This document shows positions 1-5,837 of a stretch of DNA of 7,549 nt, piece after piece. Location of the stretch: contig CALFXN010000151.1 in NCBI GenBank assembly GCA_937957815.1, positions 1-7,549 on the forward strand, given 5' to 3'. Under the pieces are notes generated by a model. It made no database searches. It saw only the letters and a program-made list of their open reading frames with translations, and had not been told where the DNA came from. Position numbers and translations under genes: made by a program. Within the stretch, counting starts at the first letter, position 1. Each line of letters opens with the position of its first letter. The stretch comes from an uncultured Synergistales bacterium. Its GTDB lineage: Bacteria; Synergistota; Synergistia; Synergistales; Aminobacteriaceae.

Positions 1-1
1 C

Positions 2-58
2 GTCATCATCTTCTTTCCGCCCCTTTCGACCTTCGTTCCGAGAGTTCTCGGTCTGTAG
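2..58 (+). CDS. C-terminal end of a probable TRAP transporter large permease (DctM type), 5'-truncated by the window edge
   Basis: Frame 2 is open from the window edge and ends at a TAG at 56-58. It encodes 18 residues, VIIFFPPLSTFVPRVLGL. The pattern of a hydrophobic stretch, then FxPxLSxxxPRxL, then an immediate stop resembles the usual last transmembrane tail of DctM/SiaM-type TRAP large permeases, which often end in a motif like TFxPxLSxxLPxLL. This is recalled family knowledge applied to a very short stretch, so the call is tentative. The stop lies 10 bases before the dipeptidase start and overlaps its ribosome binding site (TAGGAGGGG), as expected for consecutive genes of one operon. 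If correct, an uptake system of the TRAP class, driven by a sodium or proton gradient, lies just outside the window and is co-transcribed with the dipeptidase. Any other polytopic membrane protein with a similar tail is possible. Confidence 0.45.
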   Translation, partial: VIIFFPPLSTFVPRVLGL

Positions 59-68
59 GAGGGGAAAG

Positions 69-818
69 ATGGTGTACGACGAACCCGTAGCGCGTTACGA
101 TTTCTCGTGGAAACGCTCGCAGTCCGTGCCGATCGTCGAAAACGGCGAACCGGTCGTTCCTGCGCACCTCTGCCCGGAATGCGTCGTGGTCCTCCGGCAA
201 TACTATCTCGAAGGTATCGACGGAGCCCTTCCCGAGGCATATCTTCGCGAGGGAAGTTTCCGGAGGCTCGTTTCGGCGGCCCGATGCCTGCCGACGGGAT
301 ACAGAATGGTCCTCCTCGACGGCTGGCGCCCCGTGCGTCTTCAACAAGGGCTCTTCAACGCGTATCTCGGGAGACTCATGGACAAATGTCCGAACGCAGA
401 CGAAGAGGAGCTCCGCGTGATGGCGTCGAAGTTCGTCGCGCTTCCGTCGAACGATGCCGCAAGTCCGTCGCCGCACCTGACCGGCGGCGCGGTCGATTGC
501 AGCATCGCCGATCCTGACGGCGTCATGCTCGATATGGGATCGGATTTCGACGAAACGTCCGAGCGGTCTGCATCCCGCTGGTTCGAGGATCGCCTCGAAG
601 CGGGAAAAGCCCTTTCCGAGCGGGAGCGGTCGATGATGCGCAACCGGAGGTTGCTCCACGCCGTCATGCGCCAGGCCGGGTTCACGAACTATCCCGACGA
701 ATGGTGGCATTTCGACTTCGGCAACCAGAACTGGGCGTTGCTCTCGGGAGCGGCGAACGCGTTCTACGGTCCGGTGACCCCGAGATTCGCGTGGAGGAAT
801 CCGGACGTTCAGGACTGA
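69..818 (+). CDS. ddpX: D-alanyl-D-alanine dipeptidase, VanX/DdpX family (M15D)
   Basis: This is a zinc metallopeptidase of 249 residues that hydrolyses the dipeptide D-Ala-D-Ala. The family zinc ligands are visible as SPHLTGGAVD (His136, Asp143) and EWWHFDFG (His214). Glu211 is in the position of the catalytic base, and Arg87 in DGWRP matches the arginine that stabilises the transition state in VanX. The segment LDMGSDFDE (154-162) is also typical. There is no signal peptide, so it should act in the cytoplasm. The protein is some 40-50 residues longer than classical VanX (about 202), mainly at the N-terminus, where there is a CPEC pair (Cys35, Cys38) I cannot explain. The start is set by AGGAGGGG a few bases upstream. 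No vanH, vanA or vanS/R homologue is adjacent, so turnover of peptidoglycan-derived D-Ala-D-Ala as a nutrient (the DdpX role) is more likely than glycopeptide resistance. The preceding gene looks like a transporter tail. The symbol is by family, not proven orthology. Confidence 0.92.
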   Translation: MVYDEPVARYDFSWKRSQSVPIVENGEPVVPAHLCPECVVVLRQYYLEGIDGALPEAYLREGSFRRLVSAARCLPTGYRMVLLDGWRPVRLQQGLFNAYLGRLMDKCPNADEEELRVMASKFVALPSNDAASPSPHLTGGAVDCSIADPDGVMLDMGSDFDETSERSASRWFEDRLEAGKALSERERSMMRNRRLLHAVMRQAGFTNYPDEWWHFDFGNQNWALLSGAANAFYGPVTPRFAWRNPDVQD

Positions 819-848
819 CGCGACAACCGGTACTCCCGCACGAGAGTA

Positions 849-900
849 GGATATGACCGAGGGGCTCACCGGCACGTTCGGGAGCCCTTCGGTCATATCC
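849..900. terminator. Long hairpin between convergent genes, probable bidirectional terminator
   Basis: Arms 849-867 and 882-900 are reverse complements over 19 positions, with one G-T mismatch that would pair as G-U in RNA. Inside them, 869-871 (CCG) pairs with 879-881 (CGG) past a bulged A, leaving a 7-base loop. The hairpin lies between the ends of two converging genes (stops at 818 and 934), where a two-way terminator is expected. Neither side has a clear T tract, so it is not a textbook intrinsic terminator. It may work with Rho or protect 3' ends. A weaker 5-base stem (831-835 with 844-848) abuts its left side. Confidence 0.65.
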
Positions 901-933
901 ATCCCTGAAGATTGACTTCCGGCAGCCGTCCCG

Positions 934-1863
934 TCAGTCGCGTTCTTCGCGGAAGAAGGGGACCCCGAGCGACGCCGGAGCCCCGAATATCAGACCGCGT
1001 CCCTTCTTCACGGAAATGACGAAGAGAACCAGAATCGTCGTGATGTACGGGAGCATCATCAGGAGAGGCGCCGGAATGCTCGTGCCCGCTGCCTGAAGCC
1101 GGAGCTGGAATGCCTCGACGCCGCCGAAGAGGTACGCGCCGAGCATCGCGCGGGCCGGGTTCCAGATCGCGAAGATCACGAGCGCGACGGCGATCCATCC
1201 GCGGCCTGCGCTCATCGCCTCGGCCCACATCTTGTTGTAGACGATCGACATATAGGCGCCGCCGAGCGCGACGATGCCCCCTCCGATAAGCGTCGCGGCG
1301 TAGCGGATCCGCGATACGTCCAGACCCATCGCATCGGCTGCCCGGGGATTGTCTCCCGCAGCGCGAAGATTCAGTCCCGTCCGGGTGGCGACGAAGAACC
1401 AGCAGAGAAAGGCGACGAGAACGTAGGACGCGTAGATGAGGATATCGTGGTTGAAGAGGATCGGCCCGACGTACGGTATCTCGCTCAGGACCGGAATCGG
1501 ATACTTCGCGAGCCCTGGGATCGTCACGCCGATATAGCTTCGTCCGAGGAGGGAACTCGCACCGGTACCGAACATGGTGAGAGCGAGTCCGCTGACGACC
1601 TGGTTTCCCTTGAGCGTGACGCAGACGAACGCGTGGATGAGCGACATGAGAACGCCTGCGACGAACGCTCCCGCGAGGCCGAACGCGGGACAGCCTGTCG
1701 AGAGCGACACGGAGAAACCTGTGAATGCGCCGACGAGCATGATCCCCTCGAGTCCGAGGTTGGAAATTCCTGACTTCTCGGTCAGAATCTCGCCGAGCGT
1801 CGCATAGAGAATCGGCGTCCCGCTCCTGACGGCAGCGGCAAGGATCGGAATGAGCATTTCCAT
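934..1863 (-). CDS. BMP-family ABC transporter permease 2 (NupQ/YufQ-like)
   Basis: This 309-residue integral membrane protein is the second permease of a purine nucleoside-type ABC importer (family BPD_transp_2). Its N-terminus matches the conserved family opening: TPILYATLGE (16-25), TEKSGISNLGLEG (28-40). The cytoplasmic coupling region LNLRAAGDNPRAADAMG (164-180) should contact the ATPase. The stretch AGRGWIAVALVIFAIWNP (219-236) is also typical. Eight or more hydrophobic segments run through the protein. The start is the ATG at 1863, supported by GGGAGG about 10 bases upstream and by the position of the conserved opening. The frame stays open upstream to 2427, but that extension overlaps permease 1 and looks nothing like a membrane protein. 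A second ATG two codons in (1857) is possible. The gene starts 2 bases after the permease 1 stop and is the last of the operon, ending before the hairpin at 849-900. Confidence 0.93.
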   Translation of the reverse strand: MEMLIPILAAAVRSGTPILYATLGEILTEKSGISNLGLEGIMLVGAFTGFSVSLSTGCPAFGLAGAFVAGVLMSLIHAFVCVTLKGNQVVSGLALTMFGTGASSLLGRSYIGVTIPGLAKYPIPVLSEIPYVGPILFNHDILIYASYVLVAFLCWFFVATRTGLNLRAAGDNPRAADAMGLDVSRIRYAATLIGGGIVALGGAYMSIVYNKMWAEAMSAGRGWIAVALVIFAIWNPARAMLGAYLFGGVEAFQLRLQAAGTSIPAPLLMMLPYITTILVLFVISVKKGRGLIFGAPASLGVPFFREERD

Positions 1864-1865
1864 GG

Positions 1866-2960
1866 CTACGCGTCCTCCCTTTGGAAACGGATGCGGTATG
1901 TCTTGAAGATTTCTCCTCCGAGGACGAAGAACAGGATCAGCCCCTGGAGGATCAGCGTACTCGAGAGAGGGAGACGCATGACGATCTGGAGCGTCTCGCC
2001 GCCGACGAGAAGCGCTCCGATGAGAAACGAGACGAAGAGAATGGCGATCGGATGGAGCTGCGAAAGCCATGCGACGATAATCGCCGTATAACCGTACCCG
2101 GCCGAGAAACCGTGCTGCAGGCGACCCTGAAGCCCGGAAACCTCGCACATTCCCGCGATACCTGCGATGGCGCCCGAGATGAACATCACGAGGATGACGT
2201 TCCGGACGTAATTCATCCCCGCAAATCCCGCGGCGCGCGGGTTTTCCCCGATCACGCGAATCTCGTAACCCCATCGTGTATGCCGGATCAGCACGAAGAA
2301 GAGCAGGGCGAGGAAAACCGCGACGAACAGCCCCATGTGGATCCGCGTCCCGAAGAGGAGCGGGAGTCTCGCGACGCCGGGAAACGGGGCAGTCATCGGG
2401 AATCCGAGACTTGCGGGATCCCGCCACGGACCGTAGACGAAGTAGTCCATCAGATGGATCGCGACATAGTTCAGCATGAGCGTGGAGATGATCTCGTTCA
2501 CGTTCCAGCGTGCCTTGAGATATCCTGCGAGCGCGGCCCAGAGTCCTCCGGCCGTTCCAGCGGCCGCGATCATCATGAGGAGCATCGCGGGGGCGCTGTC
2601 GACGAAGCAGTAACGGACCACGGCGGCGCTCGCGATTGCGCCCATGAAGATCTGTCCCTCCGCGCCGATATTGTAGATGAGCATCGTGAAGGTGAGCATG
2701 ACGGCGACGGCCGCCATCGAAATCGGGATCGACTTGACGATCGTTTCGCTGATGCCGTAGCCGTCTCCGAACGCGGCGCGGAACATCGCGGAATACGCTT
2801 CAAACGGGGAGACGCCCATGAGGAAGAGGAAAACAGCTCCGGTCGCCAGCGCCGCGAGAAGCGATACGGACGGAATGACGAATCGAAGCGCCCCTGGGGA
2901 TTCGAGACGTTTTTCGATCGTCAGTGTGAGTTTTTTTCCGGAACCTGACCCTATTCGCAT
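1866..2960 (-). CDS. BMP-family ABC transporter permease 1 (NupP/YufP-like)
   Basis: This 364-residue integral membrane protein is expected to pair with the neighbouring permease 2 to form the translocation channel. Family marks are FTMLIYNIGAEGQIFMGA (91-108), NVNEIISTLMLNYVA (153-167), the coupling-helix segment IRVIGENPRAAGFAG (234-248) and SAGYGYTAIIVAWL (286-299). A basic N-terminus (about residues 9-26) precedes the first membrane segment (about 27-48). Around eight to ten hydrophobic segments follow, and the C-terminus is short and basic. Length is normal for this family, whose members are usually longer than their permease 2 partners. The ATG at 2960 lies 2 bases after the ATPase stop, with GGAGGGG roughly 10 bases upstream inside the end of the ATPase gene. 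This spacing indicates one mRNA and probably translational coupling. Confidence 0.93.
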   Translation of the reverse strand: MRIGSGSGKKLTLTIEKRLESPGALRFVIPSVSLLAALATGAVFLFLMGVSPFEAYSAMFRAAFGDGYGISETIVKSIPISMAAVAVMLTFTMLIYNIGAEGQIFMGAIASAAVVRYCFVDSAPAMLLMMIAAAGTAGGLWAALAGYLKARWNVNEIISTLMLNYVAIHLMDYFVYGPWRDPASLGFPMTAPFPGVARLPLLFGTRIHMGLFVAVFLALLFFVLIRHTRWGYEIRVIGENPRAAGFAGMNYVRNVILVMFISGAIAGIAGMCEVSGLQGRLQHGFSAGYGYTAIIVAWLSQLHPIAILFVSFLIGALLVGGETLQIVMRLPLSSTLILQGLILFFVLGGEIFKTYRIRFQREDA

Positions 2961-2962
2961 CG

Positions 2963-4513
2963 TTAGGCCCCTCCGGTGCAGAGTGCGACGGATTCGAGCG
3001 GGGTTCCCGCCATCATCAGTCCGACCGATTCCCGGGAGACGTCCGCCGGATTGTCGATAATCCCCATGAGTTCGCCCTTGCAGAGAACCGCGAGGCGGTC
3101 GCTGAGCGCCTGCAATTCGTCGAGATCCTCCGAGACGAGGAGGACCGCCGCGCCGTTCTTTCGTTCTTCGAGGAGCTGTTCACGGACGAAACGGGTCGCG
3201 GAGACGTCGAGCCCCCACGTCGGGTGCATGGCGATCACGACCTGAGGCGAATCGCTGAGCTCGCGGCCGAGCATGAGTTTCTGGAGGTTTCCTCCGGAGA
3301 GGTTCCTGACCGGTGTCGCGAGCGAAGGCGTGCTCACGCTGTACCGGCTGACGAGGGATCGTGCGAATTCGAAGACGCGCTTCCAGTCGATCATCATTCC
3401 GCGTGCGACGGGACGTGACCAGTACTTCTTGAGGATCGAGTTCTCCTCGACGTTCATGTTCGGGACGAGCCCGGTCCCCTTTCGGTCTGCCGGAATGTAG
3501 CGAATTCCCAGGTCGATGAATGTCCGCGAAGACATGCCGGAGATGTTCGTTCCCGAGAGGAGGATTCGTCCGGATTCGAGTTTCCTGAGACCCGCGAGAG
3601 CCTCGCAGAGTTCCTGCTGTCCATTGCCCGCGACGCCCGCGACACCGAGGATTTCGTTCGCGCGGACCTCGAGCGTCACATCGCTGAGGGAGGGAAAACC
3701 CCGATCACCGAGGACGGTGATCCCCTCGGCCTCGAGGATTCGTTCTCCCGGCCGCATCGGCGGCTTGGATACGGAAAACGGAATCTTCTCGCCCATCATC
3801 ATTTCGGCGAGCTGTTCCTTTGATGTCGCGGCAGTATCGACACTTCCCGCGACGCGTCCCCTGCGGAGGATCGTTACGCGGTTCGTGATCCGCATGACCT
3901 CGTCGAGCTTGTGCGAAATGAAGACGACCCCATGCCCTTCGGATGTCATCTGGCGAATCGTCTCGAAGAGACGCTCCGCTTCCTGGGGCGTGAGGACGGC
4001 GGTGGGCTCGTCGAGGATGAGGACGTTCGCCTTTCTGTAGAGCATCTGCAGGATCGCGACGCGCTGTTGCTCGCCGACCGAGAGTTGCCAGACGTTCGCC
4101 ATCGGGTCCACCTCGAGACCGTACTGCGCCGAAAGATCCGCGATGCGGCGGATGATATCGCGACGCGGAAGAATCTCCGGAAGGCTCTCCAGGCCGAGAA
4201 TCATGTTCTCCCAGACTTTCTGGCTCTGAATGAGCATGAAGTGCTGGTGGACCATGCCGATCCCGGCGGCTATGGCATCCCTCGGCGAGGCGAACGTCCG
4301 TCCGACGCCGCCGACGGTGATCGCCCCGGAGTCGGGACGATACAGGCCGTACAGGATGTTCATGAGAGTGGATTTTCCGGCCCCGTTCTCGCCGAGCAGG
4401 GCGTGCACCTCACCCCTGCGGACGTCGAAATCGACGTCCTGATTCGCGACGACCCCGGTGAAACGTTTCGTGATGCCTTTCATTGAAATCAGGGGTGTTT
4501 CCGTGTCCGTCAT
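2963..4513 (-). CDS. BMP-family ABC transporter ATPase with two nucleotide-binding domains (NupO/YufO-like)
   Basis: This 516-residue cytoplasmic protein powers the importer and carries two fused ABC domains. Domain 1 is complete: Walker A GENGAGKST (41-49), Q-loop Gln90, signature LSVGEQQR (144-151), Walker B with catalytic Glu in VLILDEPT (164-171), and H-loop His201 in FISHKLDE. Domain 2 is degenerate: GVAGNGQQEL (293-302) lacks the Walker A lysine, VVIAMHPTWGLD (425-436) has His where the catalytic Glu should be, and VSEDLDE replaces the H-loop His with Glu. Its signature LSGGNLQK (405-412) is intact. By the usual head-to-tail arrangement, this gives one competent ATP site (domain 1 Walker motifs with the domain 2 signature) and one silent site. 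Such asymmetry is common in the sugar/nucleoside (RbsA-like) group. The ATG at 4513 has AAGGGG upstream. The gene follows an intrinsic terminator, so its expression depends on readthrough. Confidence 0.95.
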   Translation of the reverse strand: MTDTETPLISMKGITKRFTGVVANQDVDFDVRRGEVHALLGENGAGKSTLMNILYGLYRPDSGAITVGGVGRTFASPRDAIAAGIGMVHQHFMLIQSQKVWENMILGLESLPEILPRRDIIRRIADLSAQYGLEVDPMANVWQLSVGEQQRVAILQMLYRKANVLILDEPTAVLTPQEAERLFETIRQMTSEGHGVVFISHKLDEVMRITNRVTILRRGRVAGSVDTAATSKEQLAEMMMGEKIPFSVSKPPMRPGERILEAEGITVLGDRGFPSLSDVTLEVRANEILGVAGVAGNGQQELCEALAGLRKLESGRILLSGTNISGMSSRTFIDLGIRYIPADRKGTGLVPNMNVEENSILKKYWSRPVARGMMIDWKRVFEFARSLVSRYSVSTPSLATPVRNLSGGNLQKLMLGRELSDSPQVVIAMHPTWGLDVSATRFVREQLLEERKNGAAVLLVSEDLDELQALSDRLAVLCKGELMGIIDNPADVSRESVGLMMAGTPLESVALCTGGA

Positions 4514-4541
4514 GACATGCCCCTTCCCGAAAAGGAAAAAA

Positions 4542-4575
4542 CGGACGGGCGGGGGGATATCCCCCCGCCCGTCCG
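4542..4575 (-). terminator. Strong intrinsic terminator inside the ABC operon, between binding protein and ATPase genes
   Basis: The 34 bases form a perfect palindrome, very GC-rich, centred on GGATATCC between 4558 and 4559. Each 17-base half is CGGACGGGCGGGGGGAT. On the minus strand it is followed at once by six T residues (4541-4536) and then CCTTTT, the layout of a Rho-independent terminator for the binding protein gene, whose stop is 35 bases upstream. On the plus strand no T tract follows, so it is directional. The ATPase start lies only about 28 bases further on, and I see no promoter between. It therefore probably acts as a partial terminator that leaves the binding protein in excess over the membrane complex. 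A small 4-base stem (4522-4525 with 4532-4535) next to the T tract overlaps the ATPase ribosome binding site. Confidence 0.88.
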
Positions 4576-4610
4576 AGGAAATCCGTTCTCTTATGATACA
4601 GACTCACTGT

Positions 4611-5693
4611 TTATTTGGGAATATCCCCCTTGACGCCTTCGACGAACCAGTTCATGGAAAGCATTTCGGCATCCGTCGCAGTCTTTCCCTGCGGGATCTT
4701 CACGACGCCCTTCTGGTCTTTGACCGGCCCCGCGAAGACATCCCACGAGCCCGAGATGATTTTCGTCTTTTCGGTCTCGATGAGCTTCTTCACGTCTTCG
4801 GGGACGTCCTTGCCGTACGGGGCGAGTCCGACGACGCCTTCCTTCAGGCCCCACCAGATGTCTCCGGTTTTCCACGTTCCCTTGGTGATCTGATCGATGT
4901 AATGCTTGTAGAACATTCCCCAGTCCCAGACCGGGGCGGTAAGGTGCTTCGTGGGGGCGAATTTGCTCATGTCATTGTTATAGCCGATGACGTAGACGCC
5001 CGACTCCTCGGCGGCCTGCGGCGCCGCGCCCGTGTCGGCGTGCATCGCGATCAGGTCGGCGCCGGAATCGATGAGCGCCTTCGTCGCTTCCTTTTCCTTG
5101 CCCGGATCGAACCACGAGAAGAGCCAGACCACGCGCACTTCGGCCTTCGGGTTGACCTTCTTCACGCCGAGCGTGAACGCGTTGATCATGCGGATGACTT
5201 CGGGAATCGGGTGAGCCGCCACGTACCCGATGACGTTCTTCTTCGTCATCCTGCCGGCCACGAGGCCGGAAAGGTACCGGGCCTGATACATGCGTCCGAA
5301 ATAGGTGCCGACGTTTGCAGCCTGCTTGTAGCCGGAGCAATGGAGGAATATGACGTCGGGATGCTTCTTCGCGGCTTCCTGGACGAAATCCATGTATCCG
5401 AACGATGTCGCGAAGATGACCTTCGAACCGTTGCGGATGAATGTCTCCATGACGCGCAGCGAGTCCGGACCTTCCGGAACCGACTCGACGAAGCTCGACG
5501 CAACGCCGGGGAACGCCTTTTCCATTTCCACGCGCCCCTTGTCGTGCATGAAGGTCCATCCGCCGTCTCCGACGGGTCCGATATAGACGAACCCTGGTTT
5601 GATCTTGTCCGCAGGGATCGCGTCGAACGCGAATCCTGCGCCGCACACTACCAGAACCGCCGCCAATGCGAGAAACACCGCTCTTTTCCTCAC
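4611..5693 (-). CDS. BMP-family ABC transporter substrate-binding protein (purine nucleoside/base type)
   Basis: This 360-residue exported protein captures the ligand outside the cytoplasmic membrane and delivers it to the two permeases. An N-terminal signal peptide runs from MRKR through a hydrophobic core to about GFA (residue 22). The mature protein starts near FDAIPADKIKPG. Family marks include GDGGWTFMHDKGR (42-54), IFATSFGYMD (93-102), LHCSGYK (117-123), YVAAHPIPEVIRMINAF (157-173), WLFSWFDPGKEKEA (190-203) and later HADTGAAPQAAEE and IGYNNDMSKF. The many aromatic residues in these motifs resemble the Med-like/Brucella adenine-binding branch more than Treponema PnrA, so the exact ligand is uncertain. 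The start codon is GTG (5693-5691), with AAGGGGG 8 bases upstream and no in-frame ATG nearby. Cys17 in the signal peptide follows LVV, which does not make a normal lipobox, so a soluble periplasmic protein is more likely than a lipoprotein. It is the first gene of the operon. Confidence 0.94.
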   Translation of the reverse strand: MRKRAVFLALAAVLVVCGAGFAFDAIPADKIKPGFVYIGPVGDGGWTFMHDKGRVEMEKAFPGVASSFVESVPEGPDSLRVMETFIRNGSKVIFATSFGYMDFVQEAAKKHPDVIFLHCSGYKQAANVGTYFGRMYQARYLSGLVAGRMTKKNVIGYVAAHPIPEVIRMINAFTLGVKKVNPKAEVRVVWLFSWFDPGKEKEATKALIDSGADLIAMHADTGAAPQAAEESGVYVIGYNNDMSKFAPTKHLTAPVWDWGMFYKHYIDQITKGTWKTGDIWWGLKEGVVGLAPYGKDVPEDVKKLIETEKTKIISGSWDVFAGPVKDQKGVVKIPQGKTATDAEMLSMNWFVEGVKGDIPK

Positions 5694-5701
5694 TCTGCCG
5701 A

Positions 5702-5709
5702 CCCCCTTC
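5702..5709 (-). promoter_or_regulatory. Ribosome binding site supporting the GTG start of the binding protein
   Basis: The minus strand reads GAAGGGGG here, ending about 8 bases before the GTG at 5693. It fixes the non-ATG start, which also places a well-formed signal peptide at the N-terminus. Confidence 0.75.
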
Positions 5710-5754
5710 AGGAATTATGAAAAATGCGCCCGGCAAAACGCCGTAAAGTCTGGC

Positions 5755-5760
5755 TATAAT
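5755..5760 (+). promoter_or_regulatory. Probable -10 element for the gpt-like gene
   Basis: A consensus TATAAT lies 77 bases before the gpt-like ATG, in the only AT-rich patch of the intergenic region. It predicts a transcript start near 5767 and a leader of about 70 bases. No hexamer resembling TTGACA is found 15-19 bases upstream, so the promoter may be weak or need an activator. It overlaps the opposite -10 element by two bases. Confidence 0.5.
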
Positions 5761-5764
5761 TATA
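5759..5764 (-). promoter_or_regulatory. Probable -10 element for the ABC importer operon
   Basis: The minus strand reads TATAAT, 65 bases before the GTG start of the binding protein. It predicts a transcript start near 5752 and a leader of about 58 bases. No good -35 hexamer is seen at 15-19 bases. The TATAAT boxes of the two strands share positions 5759-5760, so polymerases could not occupy both promoters at once. Confidence 0.5.
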
Positions 5765-5822
5765 CATAACCCCAGACGAAATGTGTGGGATTCCGGGGAA
5801 AAGAAACGCAATCGATGCTCTC

Positions 5823-5833
5823 GAGGAGGAAGG
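5823..5833 (+). promoter_or_regulatory. Ribosome binding site deciding the gpt-like start
   Basis: GAGGAGGAAGG lies with its GGAGG core 8 bases before the ATG at 5838. This favours 5838 over an in-frame ATG at 5781, which has no such site, would begin about 14 bases after the predicted transcript start, and adds residues with no counterpart in the family. Confidence 0.85.
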
Positions 5834-5837
5834 TACA

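Larger units (their letters stand above)
5748..5777. promoter_or_regulatory. Possible operator: inverted repeat around the divergent promoter core
   Basis: GTCTGG (5748-5753) and its exact reverse complement CCAGAC (5772-5777) are separated by 18 bases and bracket both TATAAT boxes. A protein bound to both arms would cover the -10 regions of both promoters, so one regulator could control uptake and salvage together. No regulator gene is visible in the window. A 6-base repeat can arise by chance, so this is only a candidate. Confidence 0.35.

Noticed and set aside
69..818. Vancomycin-resistance gene vanX
   Set aside because: No vanH, vanA or vanS/R homologue is present in the window, and the preceding gene looks like a transporter. 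A nutrient or cell-wall turnover role is more likely.
6..902. Long minus-strand open frame (298 codons) opposite the dipeptidase
   Set aside because: It is rich in Arg, Glu and Pro with no domain pattern, and lies antisense to a gene with all M15D catalytic residues. It is a shadow frame, typical of GC-rich DNA.
1864..2427. N-terminal extension of permease 2, reading open for 188 more codons
   Set aside because: The extension overlaps permease 1 in another frame, is Arg/Pro-rich and non-membrane, and the conserved family N-terminus begins at 1863 with its own ribosome binding site.
1881..2948. Plus-strand open frame of 355 codons
   Set aside because: The translation is almost wholly charged (Glu, Arg, Asp, His) and mirrors permease 1 on the other strand. 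This is what the complement of a hydrophobic membrane gene gives.
5628..5693. Lipoprotein signal in the binding protein (Cys17)
   Set aside because: The residues before Cys17 are LVV, with no small residue at -1. A signal peptidase I site near residue 22 fits better. A relaxed lipobox cannot be wholly excluded.
4458..5720. Plus-strand open frame of 420 codons
   Set aside because: It runs antisense to the binding protein gene, crosses the terminator hairpin, and has no recognisable domain.
5694..5752. Purine or preQ1 riboswitch in the leader of the ABC operon
   Set aside because: The predicted leader of about 58 bases is too short for a purine aptamer plus expression platform. No conserved aptamer core was seen, only a 4-base stem (5731-5734 with 5740-5743).
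5781..5837. Earlier in-frame ATG for the gpt-like gene
   Set aside because: It has no ribosome binding site, the added residues have no counterpart in Gpt, and the ATG at 5838 has an ideal GGAGG.
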